From Syngnathus acus (Eukaryota > Chordata > Actinopteri > Syngnathiformes > Syngnathidae), in the NCBI RefSeq assembly GCF_901709675.1, contig NC_051093.1, forward strand, positions 6,097,053-6,161,052: a DNA stretch of 64,000 nt. Reading direction: 5' to 3'. The position numbers and the translations under genes are program-made. Below the pieces are notes generated by a model. The model was not told the DNA's origin, searched no databases, and worked only from the letters and a program-made list of their open reading frames with translations. Of this stretch, positions 12,901 to 25,700 are shown piece by piece. The first letter of the stretch is position 1; every line of letters starts with the position of its first letter.

Positions 12901-15900
12901 TTTACCCATCCAAATTTTAGTCAAATGTAGCTGAGATTCCCAAAATAGACATACAGATGCAAATAAATAGCCTGTATAGGTCTATCCTCCCTCGGCGCAA
13001 AATAAAATAATATTCCGCCAAAGCAGTGATCCCCGAGTTGCTTCTTGGTTAAAATAGTGGTCCCTTGGACAAAACCAGTTGAAAACCCCTCGCTTTAGAA
13101 CACAGGTGTCAAACGTAAGGCCCGGGGGCCCATATACGGCCCGCCACATCATTTTATGTGGCCCGCGAAGACAAATTGTGCATCAAATTTGTGTGTCATT
13201 ACTAGAATTGCAAATTGTCTTCACTTTTAATATCTTTTTTTTTTTATATTTCTCCAGTTTTTACTCGTCTGATTTGAAAACGAGTTATTTGTCAGTTTGT
13301 TTTGTATCTTTTATTGTCTATAATATGAGGTGCTCATACATTTATTTGGGCTGACAGTCATAATGGCCCTCCGAAAGAAGCTATGACTACAATGCGGCCT
13401 GCCAAAAAAATGAGTTTGACACCCCTGCTTTAGAACATAAATGCCAAGTCAGAAGCCCCATCGTCCTGACATAGCGAGAATGTTGCAATAGGGCAATACA
13501 AAAGAAAAACAAATGACCAAAATCCCAACTATGTTTTATCCAAATGGGGCCGAGGTTGCTGAGAGCCTGGACTACTCAGTAATACTAAAAAAAAAAAGAG
13601 TCAGTTCAGACAAATCTGTTTGCCAATAAAGAAAATCAATAACGTTTCTCCAGAAGGAGGTTGGGGATAGACAAGAAATTATGGAGACAGGGTGGCAGCC
13701 AGAGAGGACTTCAAACTCAAAGCAAGTATGTGCCTAATGCAGCATCCCATTTCCTTGTTTTACCTCCAGCCACTTACTGATTAGCTTTCTCATCACATGT
13801 ACTGTATGCCTACTGCTTGTTAATGTTGTTGAGGAGGAGAAATGTAGAGACACTGCGCAACAATCTTTCTTAAAATATTACCTCTGCAATGCGAGCTGGC
13901 ATTAGAAGAAGCGGACCTCTCTTAAAAAGAGCAGTTTGATTGTATTTGCACCAAAAAGTAATTTAACACTGACAAGACCGATTCCATGTGTGAAACATTT
14001 GTGGAAAATTAGCATGATCCAAAAAATTTTTAAAAAATCGACATGATGTGGTAGATTTTTTTTTTTTTTAAATCATTGTCAAAAATATATTTAGGTGTAC
14101 ATAAAGCCATATATGATTAAAATTAGCTGTTGATTTAATTCAATTAATTGTTTTCATGTTTCTGATGATGTTATCATGCAATTTACATGAATGCCATAAT
14201 CTGGCAAAACATTTCTGGGTCTATTAGATTTCATTACTCCCTCTCTGTTGCTATCAATCACCTTATTTTTATTCATGTTTTTTTTTTTTTTAAATATCTA
14301 TCATATTCTAGAACCTAAATTATAATATACTGCACAATTGAAAATGATCGTTTGGTTACAGACAAATTATATTTGAGAGAAGTCCGGCATCCGCAAGTTT
14401 ATTAGTTTGTAAGTTTTGTTTATCAGCAGACAAGCATGTTGTTTTGTTGTTGGCATTCGTATGGAGATTAGTATTGACGGTTGGAAATGTGCACTCAGTA
14501 AAACGGCTACAACCATTTGCGAGTAGTCGTTGGGACTCTTAGTCAATTAAACTGTCACTGTAGTGTCAGATGGAATTTAAAAGCAACATTTCAATCATAC
14601 AGTGGAAGTTGTTGAGTTACGAGCAGCATTGGGGCTACAAAAAAAAATAAAAATAAAAAATTTCTTTTCTGCAACCTGGATATAATGAGAGCAATATCAG
14701 TGTGTCTGTTTTCAACAAAAGCTTAGGCATTAAAAAAAACTCAATTGTACTTTTTTTTGCAACCAAAAGAATCTTGATTTATGTAACACTTGAAATATTA
14801 TTTAACAGAATTACCCAAGTGATGAAAAATCAGCGTTTGAGGGCAGCAAAGCACCCCACCATGTGACATCAATCAGTAGTAAATGTAATGTTTATATTTT
14901 GGTATAAATCAAATAGCTTCCCAGTAAAATGGAGTCAGAGTCTGCAATGCAATTCTGGACTGCAGTCCTCCGTAAAATAGGCAGTGCTCTCGGAGGACTG
15001 TGGTGTAAAAACTGTTCTGGGCTCAGTTCCAGAGGAGACAGAGAAGGCCAACCAATCAACCGCCAGCTCTCACTGGCCTGGCACAACAATGCAAGTGCAA
15101 CAGTACAAATGGGCCACTTTCACTCTGGTAATAATAATAATAATAATATCTAGACTCGCTCAATCATTTAAATGAAATCTTGCTGGTTAGTACAATTGAT
15201 AATAAACCATTTACATTGCAAAATCTGCAACTAGAATAATGAAATAAGAATGTTTTATAAAACTATCCCAATGTTTTTTTTTGGTGCCCACTATTTGTAG
15301 ATACCAGAGTGAAAGGAGACAGGGTTTGAAGAAGAGGAGGAGGAGCAGGATGAGGGAAAGACAGCTGGAAAAGACACGACACATACAGGGATGAACTAAC
15401 AGAGAAAACAAGAAACTAATAGGCTGAAAAACAAACAGATGGATCATGTAACCAGAAGGACAAACAACCAACATACTTTGTACAAACACGTGACGAGTTA
15501 AATACAGCACACTTTAACATCATGCAATCTTGGATATTAAAACCCTGAACCCTTCCAATTACCTTAAAGCAGCATTCAGCACTGTAGGATCAGTGTCACA
15601 AATATACAAATCTGAATTCTAAACTGTCCTGCACTCACTTAACCATACAAATGTGCGGACTGTGTGATGATTCAAGATTATGAATTGATTTTTTTTTTTT
15701 TTGCCCAAATGCCCCTTAAAATATCAACCATTAAAAATGTGTGAAAAATTTTGAATACAAGACATTTGGAAATATGACTTTGAGGAGGTTTATGTGGTGA
15801 AAAAAAAAAAAACAACAACCTCAGGATGAATGTCTTAGGTATCTATATAGAAGAGTTATTTGAGAAAACGGCCTTATGTTTAGTGAATTTGAACATAAAT

Positions 15901-18900
15901 GTTTACACTGATCTGTCTTCCTGCACTCCAATAAAAACCGCCTTAAACCAGTAGGCTACCCTGCGTCGGCAAAAGTTCTGTGAACCTCCTGCTTTTCCAA
16001 AAGCCACTTGATGCCCCTACCTTTTCGAACGTTGCCGTCTGTTGTCCGCTGGAATTCCCCAGCACTCAATAGGAAGCAGGCCCGATCGTGCGGGTAGCGT
16101 TCCCGGCTGGTGGTTGAACCGTGGCCCCCAATGGCCGGGCTGCGATCATCTCCCAAAACCTGGTCAATAGTGGGACAGTCTTCATTTGCTAGTGCTGCTG
16201 CATTGGCTGCCGCATCACCATTTTGTTTGGAATCTGTGGGGTGGAAAGAAATACAGAGGTATTTCCAAATTGATCCAATTAAATAGTGTACAACAGATCA
16301 CATACCTGCCCTGTTGATTTCAATGATCTCCTCTTGTGCCAGTGGACAATCTCCAGCACCCATCATGCTGCCAGATCCCACCATGCCAGGCCCTAGAACA
16401 TTGCCCATGAGCCTATGCGGCGAGGCGGTCGCCATGGCGAGGGCATCTGGTTTGCAATAGTTGGGACTTCCTGGCTGCGGTGCACGGGGTATATGCTTGT
16501 TCCTCTTCTTGGGGAGCTTTTGCTTCGCCATGGCCAGGGAGTAGTACATCCCGAAGTTGTTGACAATGACGGGAACAGGCATAGCGATGGTCAGCACACC
16601 GGCCAAGGCGCAGAGGGCGCCAACCAACATTCCTGACCAAGTCTTGGGAAACATATCTCCATAGCCCAGTGTTGTCATGGTCACCACTGCCCACCAAAAA
16701 CCAATGGGAATGTTCTTAAAGTCTGTGTGGGCGCCAGCAGTCGGATCATCCGGGTCAGCACCTACGCGTTCAGCATAGTAAATCATGGTTGCAAAGATGA
16801 GGACCCCAAGTGCCAGGAAAATGATGAGCAGCAGGAACTCATTGGTGCTTGCCCTCAGAGTGTGGCCCAGTACCCGCAAACCAACAAAATGGCGAGTAAG
16901 CTTGAATATGCGCAGAATTCGAACAAAGCGAACCACGCGCAGGAAGCTGAGCACATCTTTGGCTGTTTTGGAGGAAAGGCCGCTAAGCGCTACCTCCAGG
17001 TAAAAGGGCACAATGGCCACAATGTCTATGATGTTCAGGGCACTGCGGAAGAACTCTGCTTTGTCAGGGCAGAAGATAACGCGAAACAGCACCTCAATTG
17101 TGAACCAAATGACGCAGACACCCTCAACATATGTCAGCCATCCATCTGTCACCACTTCAAACACTGTCTGTAGAGTGGAAGCAACACAAATAATAACACT
17201 GAATAAACAAATTCATCAAGTCACATTTTACTGCACTACAGCAATATGGATGTGAAATTAATGCCAGTGAAAACATTTCATATCAATCAAAAAGGAGAGA
17301 TTCATATTTATAATTGGTATTCTTTCTCAATTTAAATGCTATTAGAGTAAAATCGACATAACTTGAGCAACCTGATAAAGCAATGCCTGATTTTTATTCA
17401 TTATTATTCACTTAACCTTTATTTTTTATTTTTACCATTGTGGGTTTTTCTTTCTTTAACAAAAAGGATACCAATAATTTTGTTCTGATTGACTTATTAA
17501 AAGCTTCAAAATTCATCTTTAAAAGTTTGGATAGCATAAACCTGAATCCTCTTTTGTATTTTTTATCATTTATGTCATTTAAAAGCTCACAGTGGACACA
17601 TTAATTAACACTAACTCATTAAAAAAAAAAAAAAAAAAAAGTACCTCCTCCTGTGTCACATTGCTAACAGTGACGTTCTCGGTCAGGTTGTAAATGGTGT
17701 AGAAGGCTTCGTGGGTCTCCAGACAAAACGTAGAGATGGAGAGGAGAATGAAGAAGAGGGAGCCAAATGCCACATACTGCAGAGGGAGAGAAAAAAAAGG
17801 TTTCCAATTCAAAACCATCTTCATTTTCATCATCTTAGAGTAAACGATTTCAAGACAGCATCATCTCTGTGAAGACTCCTTAACACTGTTCCATTTTTTT
17901 TGGGGGGGGGGTTCATTGTGCACGAGTCGGTTTGCATTTCTGAGCCATTGCACCATGTGAGGCTGTTATACAGGAAAGCTGCCGCTAGGGGGTATCTATA
18001 ACACCATGGAGAGTATGGAGCAATGATCTAAGTGCAAATGGCCTCACTGCTGCAAATCCATTGATTTCAGCACACTCAGCAGATAGAGATGATGGATAAA
18101 AATAAAAAAAGTCAAAGATGATATATATGATTCAGATAGTTATATACAAAACATGAGGGGAAAAACAAGGGAATAATGATTTAACATAGCTAGAGCTAAA
18201 AAAAAAAATGTGATAAAGAATATAGTCTATCATTGATCAATATTAACTCAATATTTACCATCACACAAATGCAGTATAATATAGTATTCCATTTTTACTA
18301 ATCATCCATTTATTTTCAGGAAGCTTTTTCTGGATTAATCGTGTGTGTGTGATTCCATTCCTCTTTGATACCGCATCCCCCTGCCCCCAACCATTCATTC
18401 CCCCATTTGCTCGCTCTTCTCCTCATTTTCTCTCCTCCGCTCTCTCTCTCTCTCTCTTTCTCTCCTTACAACCCATTTTTACTCTCTGCTGCAGTAAGAT
18501 GCTTTTTCCCTTGCGTGCATTTGTACAGTGATGTTTTCCCCCTAAAGGCTGAGATAAATTGCTACCTTGTCTTACAAAAATAGAACGTAGTAACCCCCGA
18601 AAAGAGTATTTAACCATTTTTGTCAACATTATCTAAAAAAAATATGCTTTGTGGCAAATGCTAGTGACCATAGATATACAACAGCTAGTGTTTGTGTTTA
18701 GCTCCGTCCATGATTGATTTTTTTCAACGAGTTTGACGTGGATTAGGTTGTTACAAACATGATATGCAACCATCAAGCCACATTTTATAATCGGGGATAA
18801 CGATCCTGCATGAATTATAAAACACATCTACACAAAACCATGTATGTGCATGCTAAACTTTTCTGCATTGACGTTTTGGATGAGTTGTGCCATTCAATTC

Positions 18901-19675
18901 AGTTTTCATTATGTAAGGTGATGAAGGTCATTTTTAATAGGTATTTTATAAGCCATATCTACATTGCACAGACATGCTGTGTGTTTGGAATTTTATGACA
19001 GCCGCCCCCACCCTACCTCATAAAATCAAGCTGTTCGGAAGATGAATGAATGAATCTGTATTCAAAATCCCAATTTACAACTCAGATGTGCCCTTCGGTA
19101 TTTTAAGACTCAAGTGCATGACTAGATTATCGCATTTAAATGGAATGAGAGAAGCCGCTTTCATTGGGCATGATTGAAGCAAACTCTGACCACTCCCACA
19201 CTGACGCAGCCTTCCCTCTCTCAGATCCGCTGATCTGCATAATTACTAACACTAAAACTAACCCACCTTTGTGCAGAGTTGTGTTGCTGTGCAGTAATTA
19301 CATCATTCACATTTCCATAAAAAAAAAGAATTAGCTCAATCTACAAATATAATCCTGGTGTTATGTTAGCGGCCTAGATACATTTGTACGCAATCTTGTT
19401 TTCTTGCTAATAAAGCTTTCTTATTCAACTTATCTTTGGTTGATGAACCATTTTGTTATCATAACACATGTATGTATACACACACAGCGTGTGTGTGTGC
19501 AGGGGGAGGGGATTGTAAGTGTGTGTCAGGTCAACGATGAAGACAGACAAATGAAGTCTTGGTCTAATCCAAAGAGAGCACATTGAGTCCCACAGCTTAT
19601 TAACCATGGTCTAATTTAACATCCCTATCTAGAGCTGTCCTGGTTACACAAAATTTCTCTATCTCATGCAAACAT

Positions 19676-19711
<36 letters not shown>

Positions 19712-22700
19712 CAAACATGTTTGTAAGAATTCTGCATTCTTAAAATGTTATTTAAAAAAAAATGTAAGCAGAATATGAAAAGCTCTGTGTCTATAATATG
19801 CAATATATTATTTATATATACATATAATAATAATATTTTAAACGCGATTAAATTTGAGTGTGGTAATTTAGTGCTCTGAAGTTAAAAAGATTTTAAAGAG
19901 CGCCGTGCTGAGTGTGGACTTTGATATCATGGAAATTCCTCAAACTCCTAATCCTAATCTTTTTTTATTGTACTCCCAGTTATTAAAGCTACACGACACA
20001 TACCGCAGTAGACAATCTGCTTTTTGCTTCCCTATATTCCTCACCGGTCCTTCTCTTTATCATTGCATTCCCGAGCTCCTGTCATATAACATGACAAGAA
20101 AATCTCTTTGCTCTTTTCTTGCATCACTAAATATAACATTTCAGCTAATATTTGTATTTTACTCTTTGTCAAGTTATTCCAGTGACCGTTCAAGTTATTC
20201 CAGTGATCCGTTTTTTTTTCTGGAACCAACAATTTTGTCCCCGTTTTAAAAAAGTTGACCTTAGTCAGCTTCAGAAATAATTATCAGAGACAAATTGCAC
20301 GAAGGGTCAACCAGCATGTGAGAATCATGGGCCACACTCTTTTGTGTCAAAGCAAATGTTTCTGTCCCAGACGCCGACGCTTTTTAATTTTCCGAATACC
20401 TTAAGCCACAATCGCATTGTGAACGCAACCTTGAGACACACCAACGCACCGCTTGGGTGAATTCTGTCTGAAAAAGTCAGGCAAATAAAGCGTTTACGGC
20501 GCCGATGAGCCAATTTGCCGGGAAGGCAGTGTGAAAGCATCTTTTGTTTAAATCTTATTAGACCATTCCAACCGGCCGAGTGGCTAAAAGTCAATTATTC
20601 TGCTGTGACATCACATTTTAGCTCTTAGCTAACATCCACAACCGAAAAGAGCAGCTAATTTAAAGGAAAAGACAACCTTGTAAAAAGCATGGATGTGCAG
20701 TCAGGGTAGTAATAATAATAATAATAGAAATAATTATAATAGAAATAATAATAATGACAATAATAATGATGATAATAATAATAATGACAATAATAATAAT
20801 ATCTGTGAATTACAAATTTAATGTTAACGTGTTGAAAAAATGTGAACCCATTACTTTGAAGGTAATAAGTGCAATGCAGATCTAAGCTTCTGCTGCTTCC
20901 CTTTAGTATTAATATCATTGGCTTCCGTGAACTGAACCTAGTATCATCTTCACTGGCGGAGGGTGGGGGGACTGTTGGTCTATGTAAGGGCTGCCTTATA
21001 GTTATTAATAGCTAAAATAGCGGCATAAAGCTTGTGTAATAGAAAAGGTGCTTTAGGTGGAGGAGTCAGTGAGGAAGTGTGTGATAGCACTTATTTACTC
21101 CCACTCCCAATATCAAAAATGAACTCAACGGGTCCCTCTCTCGTTGTCATTTAGAATATTTTCTGACCGTGTTTAGATGACGAACAAGTCATCTTGAGAA
21201 ACTACGAAGTGCTGCTGTTTTTTTTAAAAGGAAAAAAAAAACTACTTTCACTAAAACTCACAAAATCAGTCAATAATTTCATAATCCATCCATGTAACAG
21301 CAGTCCAACGACAGTACCGTTTTTATTTTTTTAATAATGATGTCACCTTCTCTTTTGTAGCAGTGATGCAGCACCCGGAATGTCCTTTCTAAGACTGCAG
21401 CACGGACACACACATACACTCATGCACACACACTCTCATGCACTAACAATAAATGCAGAGTGTCTCCACTTGAGTAAAGGGCACTTTTCAACAAATAGTC
21501 TGTCTGAATGGTTGTAATTGTGTTTACCCCCCAAATCTAAATTAAAACAAACTGTAAATTAGATATATAGAGTAGGAGCAATGAAGTGAGACACAACCTA
21601 CAGTGTATATATGTAGCTTGTTTCTATTGTGTTCTATTATGTATGCATGAGTTGTTCTTCCACTCTCAACATGTTTCCAATTGCTTTTGCCCTGCCTTGC
21701 ATATTCCACTCCATTGCTCTCCTTAGAATGTAAGCATATTGTAATTGGGTCATATACCGTATTGGCCCGAATATAAGACGGTGTTTTTTTGCATTGAAAT
21801 AAGACTGAAAAAGTGGGGGTCGTCTTACATTCGGGGTCTAGACCCATTCGCTAGATGGTGCGTTGGTGCCAGGTATCTTTAAAGCGAATGCTGAACTTAA
21901 CTCCGCAGGCCAACGCGAACCCCTGTCACGAAGAATAAAAATAAAAATAGCGGTAGCACGAAGAAGAACAATAAAAAATAGCGGTAAGAAAGAAAAGAAA
22001 ATAAGAGAAGAGATAACAGAAAATGGAAAAACCAGAAGCCATTCATTTACAAATGTGATTGCACTTTAGTTTACATATTTAAATGTTCAGATATTAAGAC
22101 GTGATAGTGTTTTTGCATGATTTGAATGAGGCAAAAATCATTTGTTTCAGATGTACTGTAATTATTTTCTGTATAAAAATGTAATTTTGGGTTCATATAG
22201 TCTTTTTTTAAACTTGAGTCTTGAAAAAGAGGGGGTCGTCTTATATTCAGGGTCATCTTATATTCAGGCCATTACGGTAGTAGTATATACTACCATCCAA
22301 CAATAGACATGTAAATATCACCTTTTATTTGCCCTTTGAAATAAAAAAATTTCTGTATGCTCCTCCAAATTCTTTTTTTTTTTTAGTCATGACAACTAAC
22401 CAACTAACTTTAACCAGTCAATCTCAAGTGTGCATAAGATTTAGCAAGGCTCTTCTAGTAATTATAGCTTGGCCATCAGGAGACACATGCGTAAGCAAAG
22501 CTGTACACTGCACTGAATCAGCAAGGTGACGGGTTGCTGGTGCAAGGAAAGGAGATCAATGTAATGAAAAATAAAACAGCATCAATGTCTTTTCATTATA
22601 AATCTATACTACATCATCACAATTCATCTTCACGAGCAGCACTATTTCAAATTGCTGGGTGCACAACAAAAAATGATGTAGGTCATTTATTCCCGCTGAG

Positions 22701-25700
22701 CTTTCCGTTCGACACCTTTTAAACTTCAAAAGAAAAGGTAATGCAATGTGTGACACAATAATGAGACTTGAAATTGGAAGGGTTTCCTGTCCCTCTTGTC
22801 CCAGAGAGTGCTCAGCAAAGTCAAAGAGAGACATTTGGCCAAAAATTGGCGAAAATATATACATGCAATCGACATAAAGCTCATTTTTCCTTTCCTTTCC
22901 TTTATTTTCCTTTCCTTTCCTTTCCTTTCCTTTCCTTTCTTTTCCTTTCCTTTCCTTTCCTTCCTTGAAAAACATGTCTGTCTGCTTGCAAGATATGAAA
23001 TTCATGCTCAAGACAGCAGGAAAGAGAATATTAAGAACAGCGGGAGACAAGTTTGAGAGCCTTCGACCTTGCTCCGCTGCAATCGATCTTGCTTCCTCAC
23101 TCAAGTGGCCAGGCAATATTAAAGAAAATATTTTTTTTTAAAAAGGAAAGGGAAAACAAATTTGATGCACTACTTTTATACTAATCTCAAATGGCAAATT
23201 GTTTGTACATTGATTATTAATGAGTTTTTAAATATTTATCAAGACTGCATTAAGTCATTGGTCATTGGGTAAGCAGAGCAGGAATGACCTCCTGCTTGAG
23301 TTAGCCCACATTTAACTCTTTAACTGCAATGATGTGCTAATTTCTCAGTAAGACAATTCATCCATTCACATTCCATCCATAAATTACTTTTGACTTTTGT
23401 GTCAATGTCAGATATTTGTGTATTGAGACCGTACCATGACAGATAAACATGTAATATATTGCAATATTTTTACTTTGCCTCAGCCCTCAATTTATAAGCC
23501 ACAAGTGTCAAACTCAAGGCCCGGGGGCCAGATACGGCCCGCAACATCATTTTATGTGGCCCGCGAAGACAAATTGTGCATCAAATTCGTGTGTCATTAC
23601 TAGAATTGCAAATTGTCTTCACTTTTAATATCTTTTTTTTTTTTTTTTTTTAATATTTGACCAATTTTTCTTTACTCGTCTGATTTAAAATGAGTTATTT
23701 GTCAGTTTGTTTTGTAGCTTTTACTGTATATGAGGTGCTCATACATTTATTTGGGTTGACAGTCATGAAAGAAGCTATGACTACGATGCGGCCCGGGAAA
23801 AAAAACGAGTTTGACACCCCTGATATAAGCAATCAACCAGTCATTTTATAAAAGTGCCCTTATTTTAAAATGCTAAGCTAACAAGTGATATATTAGATTA
23901 TTTATTAAAAATTTAAAGTAGGTAAGGACATTAAACTGCAGCTAGCATGAAAATCATGTCTTGTATGTATATGAGAATAATTACCTACACATCCCTAGCC
24001 TACTCAAACTCTGCACAGTAGCAGATCATTTTGCAGTAATCCACTTCACATGGTTAAAAAACGAGGTTCTCCGCACAACCTTGTTTGGCTGCTTTGGCGT
24101 GTGATGTTGACTGTGTTGCGGACCTTGTGTGATGTGATAGCATTAAAGATCATGCAGAGGTTAAATACGAGTTCTTGACGTGTCATCAAATACAGTGCAG
24201 TTGTCTCTCTCTCTTTCTCTCTCTCTGGTGACAGGGAGAGAAAGAAAGCTCTGTCGCAGCATTATCCTGAAAAGCACAGAGGGGGAAGGGAGACCCTGGT
24301 GGATATATTGCCTATGGCGCAACAAACCAGCAGATAGGGAGCGAGAAATTGTTTAAAAAAAAAAGGGGAATCATTGCAAATATCTGCGGTAATATAGAAA
24401 GAGAAAGGAGGAACAAGAATATATTTGTTTCCATCATCCTTATTTGGATATTTTTGTTACAGATGGGAGAGTATGAGCAAGCTGTGTTGTCTTCAAGGCT
24501 ACAATAAAGAATAAGAAAATAATTTGTATTTATTGCTGCCAGGGGCTTTATTTAATAGTTTGGAGGCCCAAACCAGTCAAACACACTCATGGGGTCCACT
24601 CAAACCATGCACGTTAAGATATTGAATGTTGGTGTTTATGAGCAATTAAAAAGTGTCCATTTGAGAAAGTCATCCTATTTTCTAAAACAAAGTCCTTCAA
24701 ATCCTTGACAGAGATTATTATCTATAACAAGGAAATAATCTTATTGGTTTTACCGTGTCACTCCAATTCTACTTTAGCCTGGTGTGACAACAGAAGTGTT
24801 AGCAAACTCATTATGTTGAGCAGCATGCAAAAGTGATTTGATGTTCTGCCATTCGTGAATGGACTTAGTAGTCATTCAGATGCAAATTCTCCATTAGAGA
24901 AATGTCATTCTCAAATGTTTTTCCAGTGATTAGAATGACAGTTTTCGAAGTTTTTATCATCACAGTGTGTAAATAGCCCCCCGATGTAAATTAAGAATGG
25001 ATCGGTGTCAATTTAGACACCCACCCGATTACAGTAAGTGTAAATGGTCCATCTAAAGATGACCATTAAATACTATTTAATTTAAATATGTAACTGTAAT
25101 CTTAAAGTTACAGCTTAAAGTTAAAAAACAAATGATCTTGAAATGTTGACCCATGAATGAATGAATGAATGAATGAAAATAAATAAATAAATAAATAAAT
25201 GGGCAGACAGACAGATGAAAAAAACTAATGAATGAATAGATGGGCGGACGGACAAATGAAAAAAATGAATAAAATAAATTAATTAATAAATTGCTGTATA
25301 TGTGTACTATGTATGCTGTACTCCTTATGTCAGTATTATTTAAGTGACCCTATATCGATTAAAAAAAAAAGAGGATTGGTCAGTATGTCTTTTTTATATG
25401 AATAACTCTAATCTCTCTATTTATATAAATACTGCTAATTTCAGACATTTTTGCAAATTCTACCTAGTTCTCCCTTAGGAACAAGTTATTACCATCCCAT
25501 CCACTTCGGATGAAGCAGAGGTGAAAAAGAGAGAGGGCAACGTGCGCATGAAGGTTTTACTTTGAAAGGAACACCATTCAGCTGTGACATCCGCCTGAAG
25601 AAGACCAACAACCCCATCAATAAGAGGGTACGGGTAACCCACCATGCCGAGCTCAGCAAAAAAATAAATGGGGATTATTGGGGTGTGTGGGAAAACGACC

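Noticed and set aside
14892-15089. Minus frame with [15 protein letters not shown] resembling the WRKPGPPSFLP tail of human Kv3.3
   Set aside because: The similarity is short, and joining from the kcnc3 donor (phase 1) leads to a stop at every nearby acceptor except one that uses a different frame.
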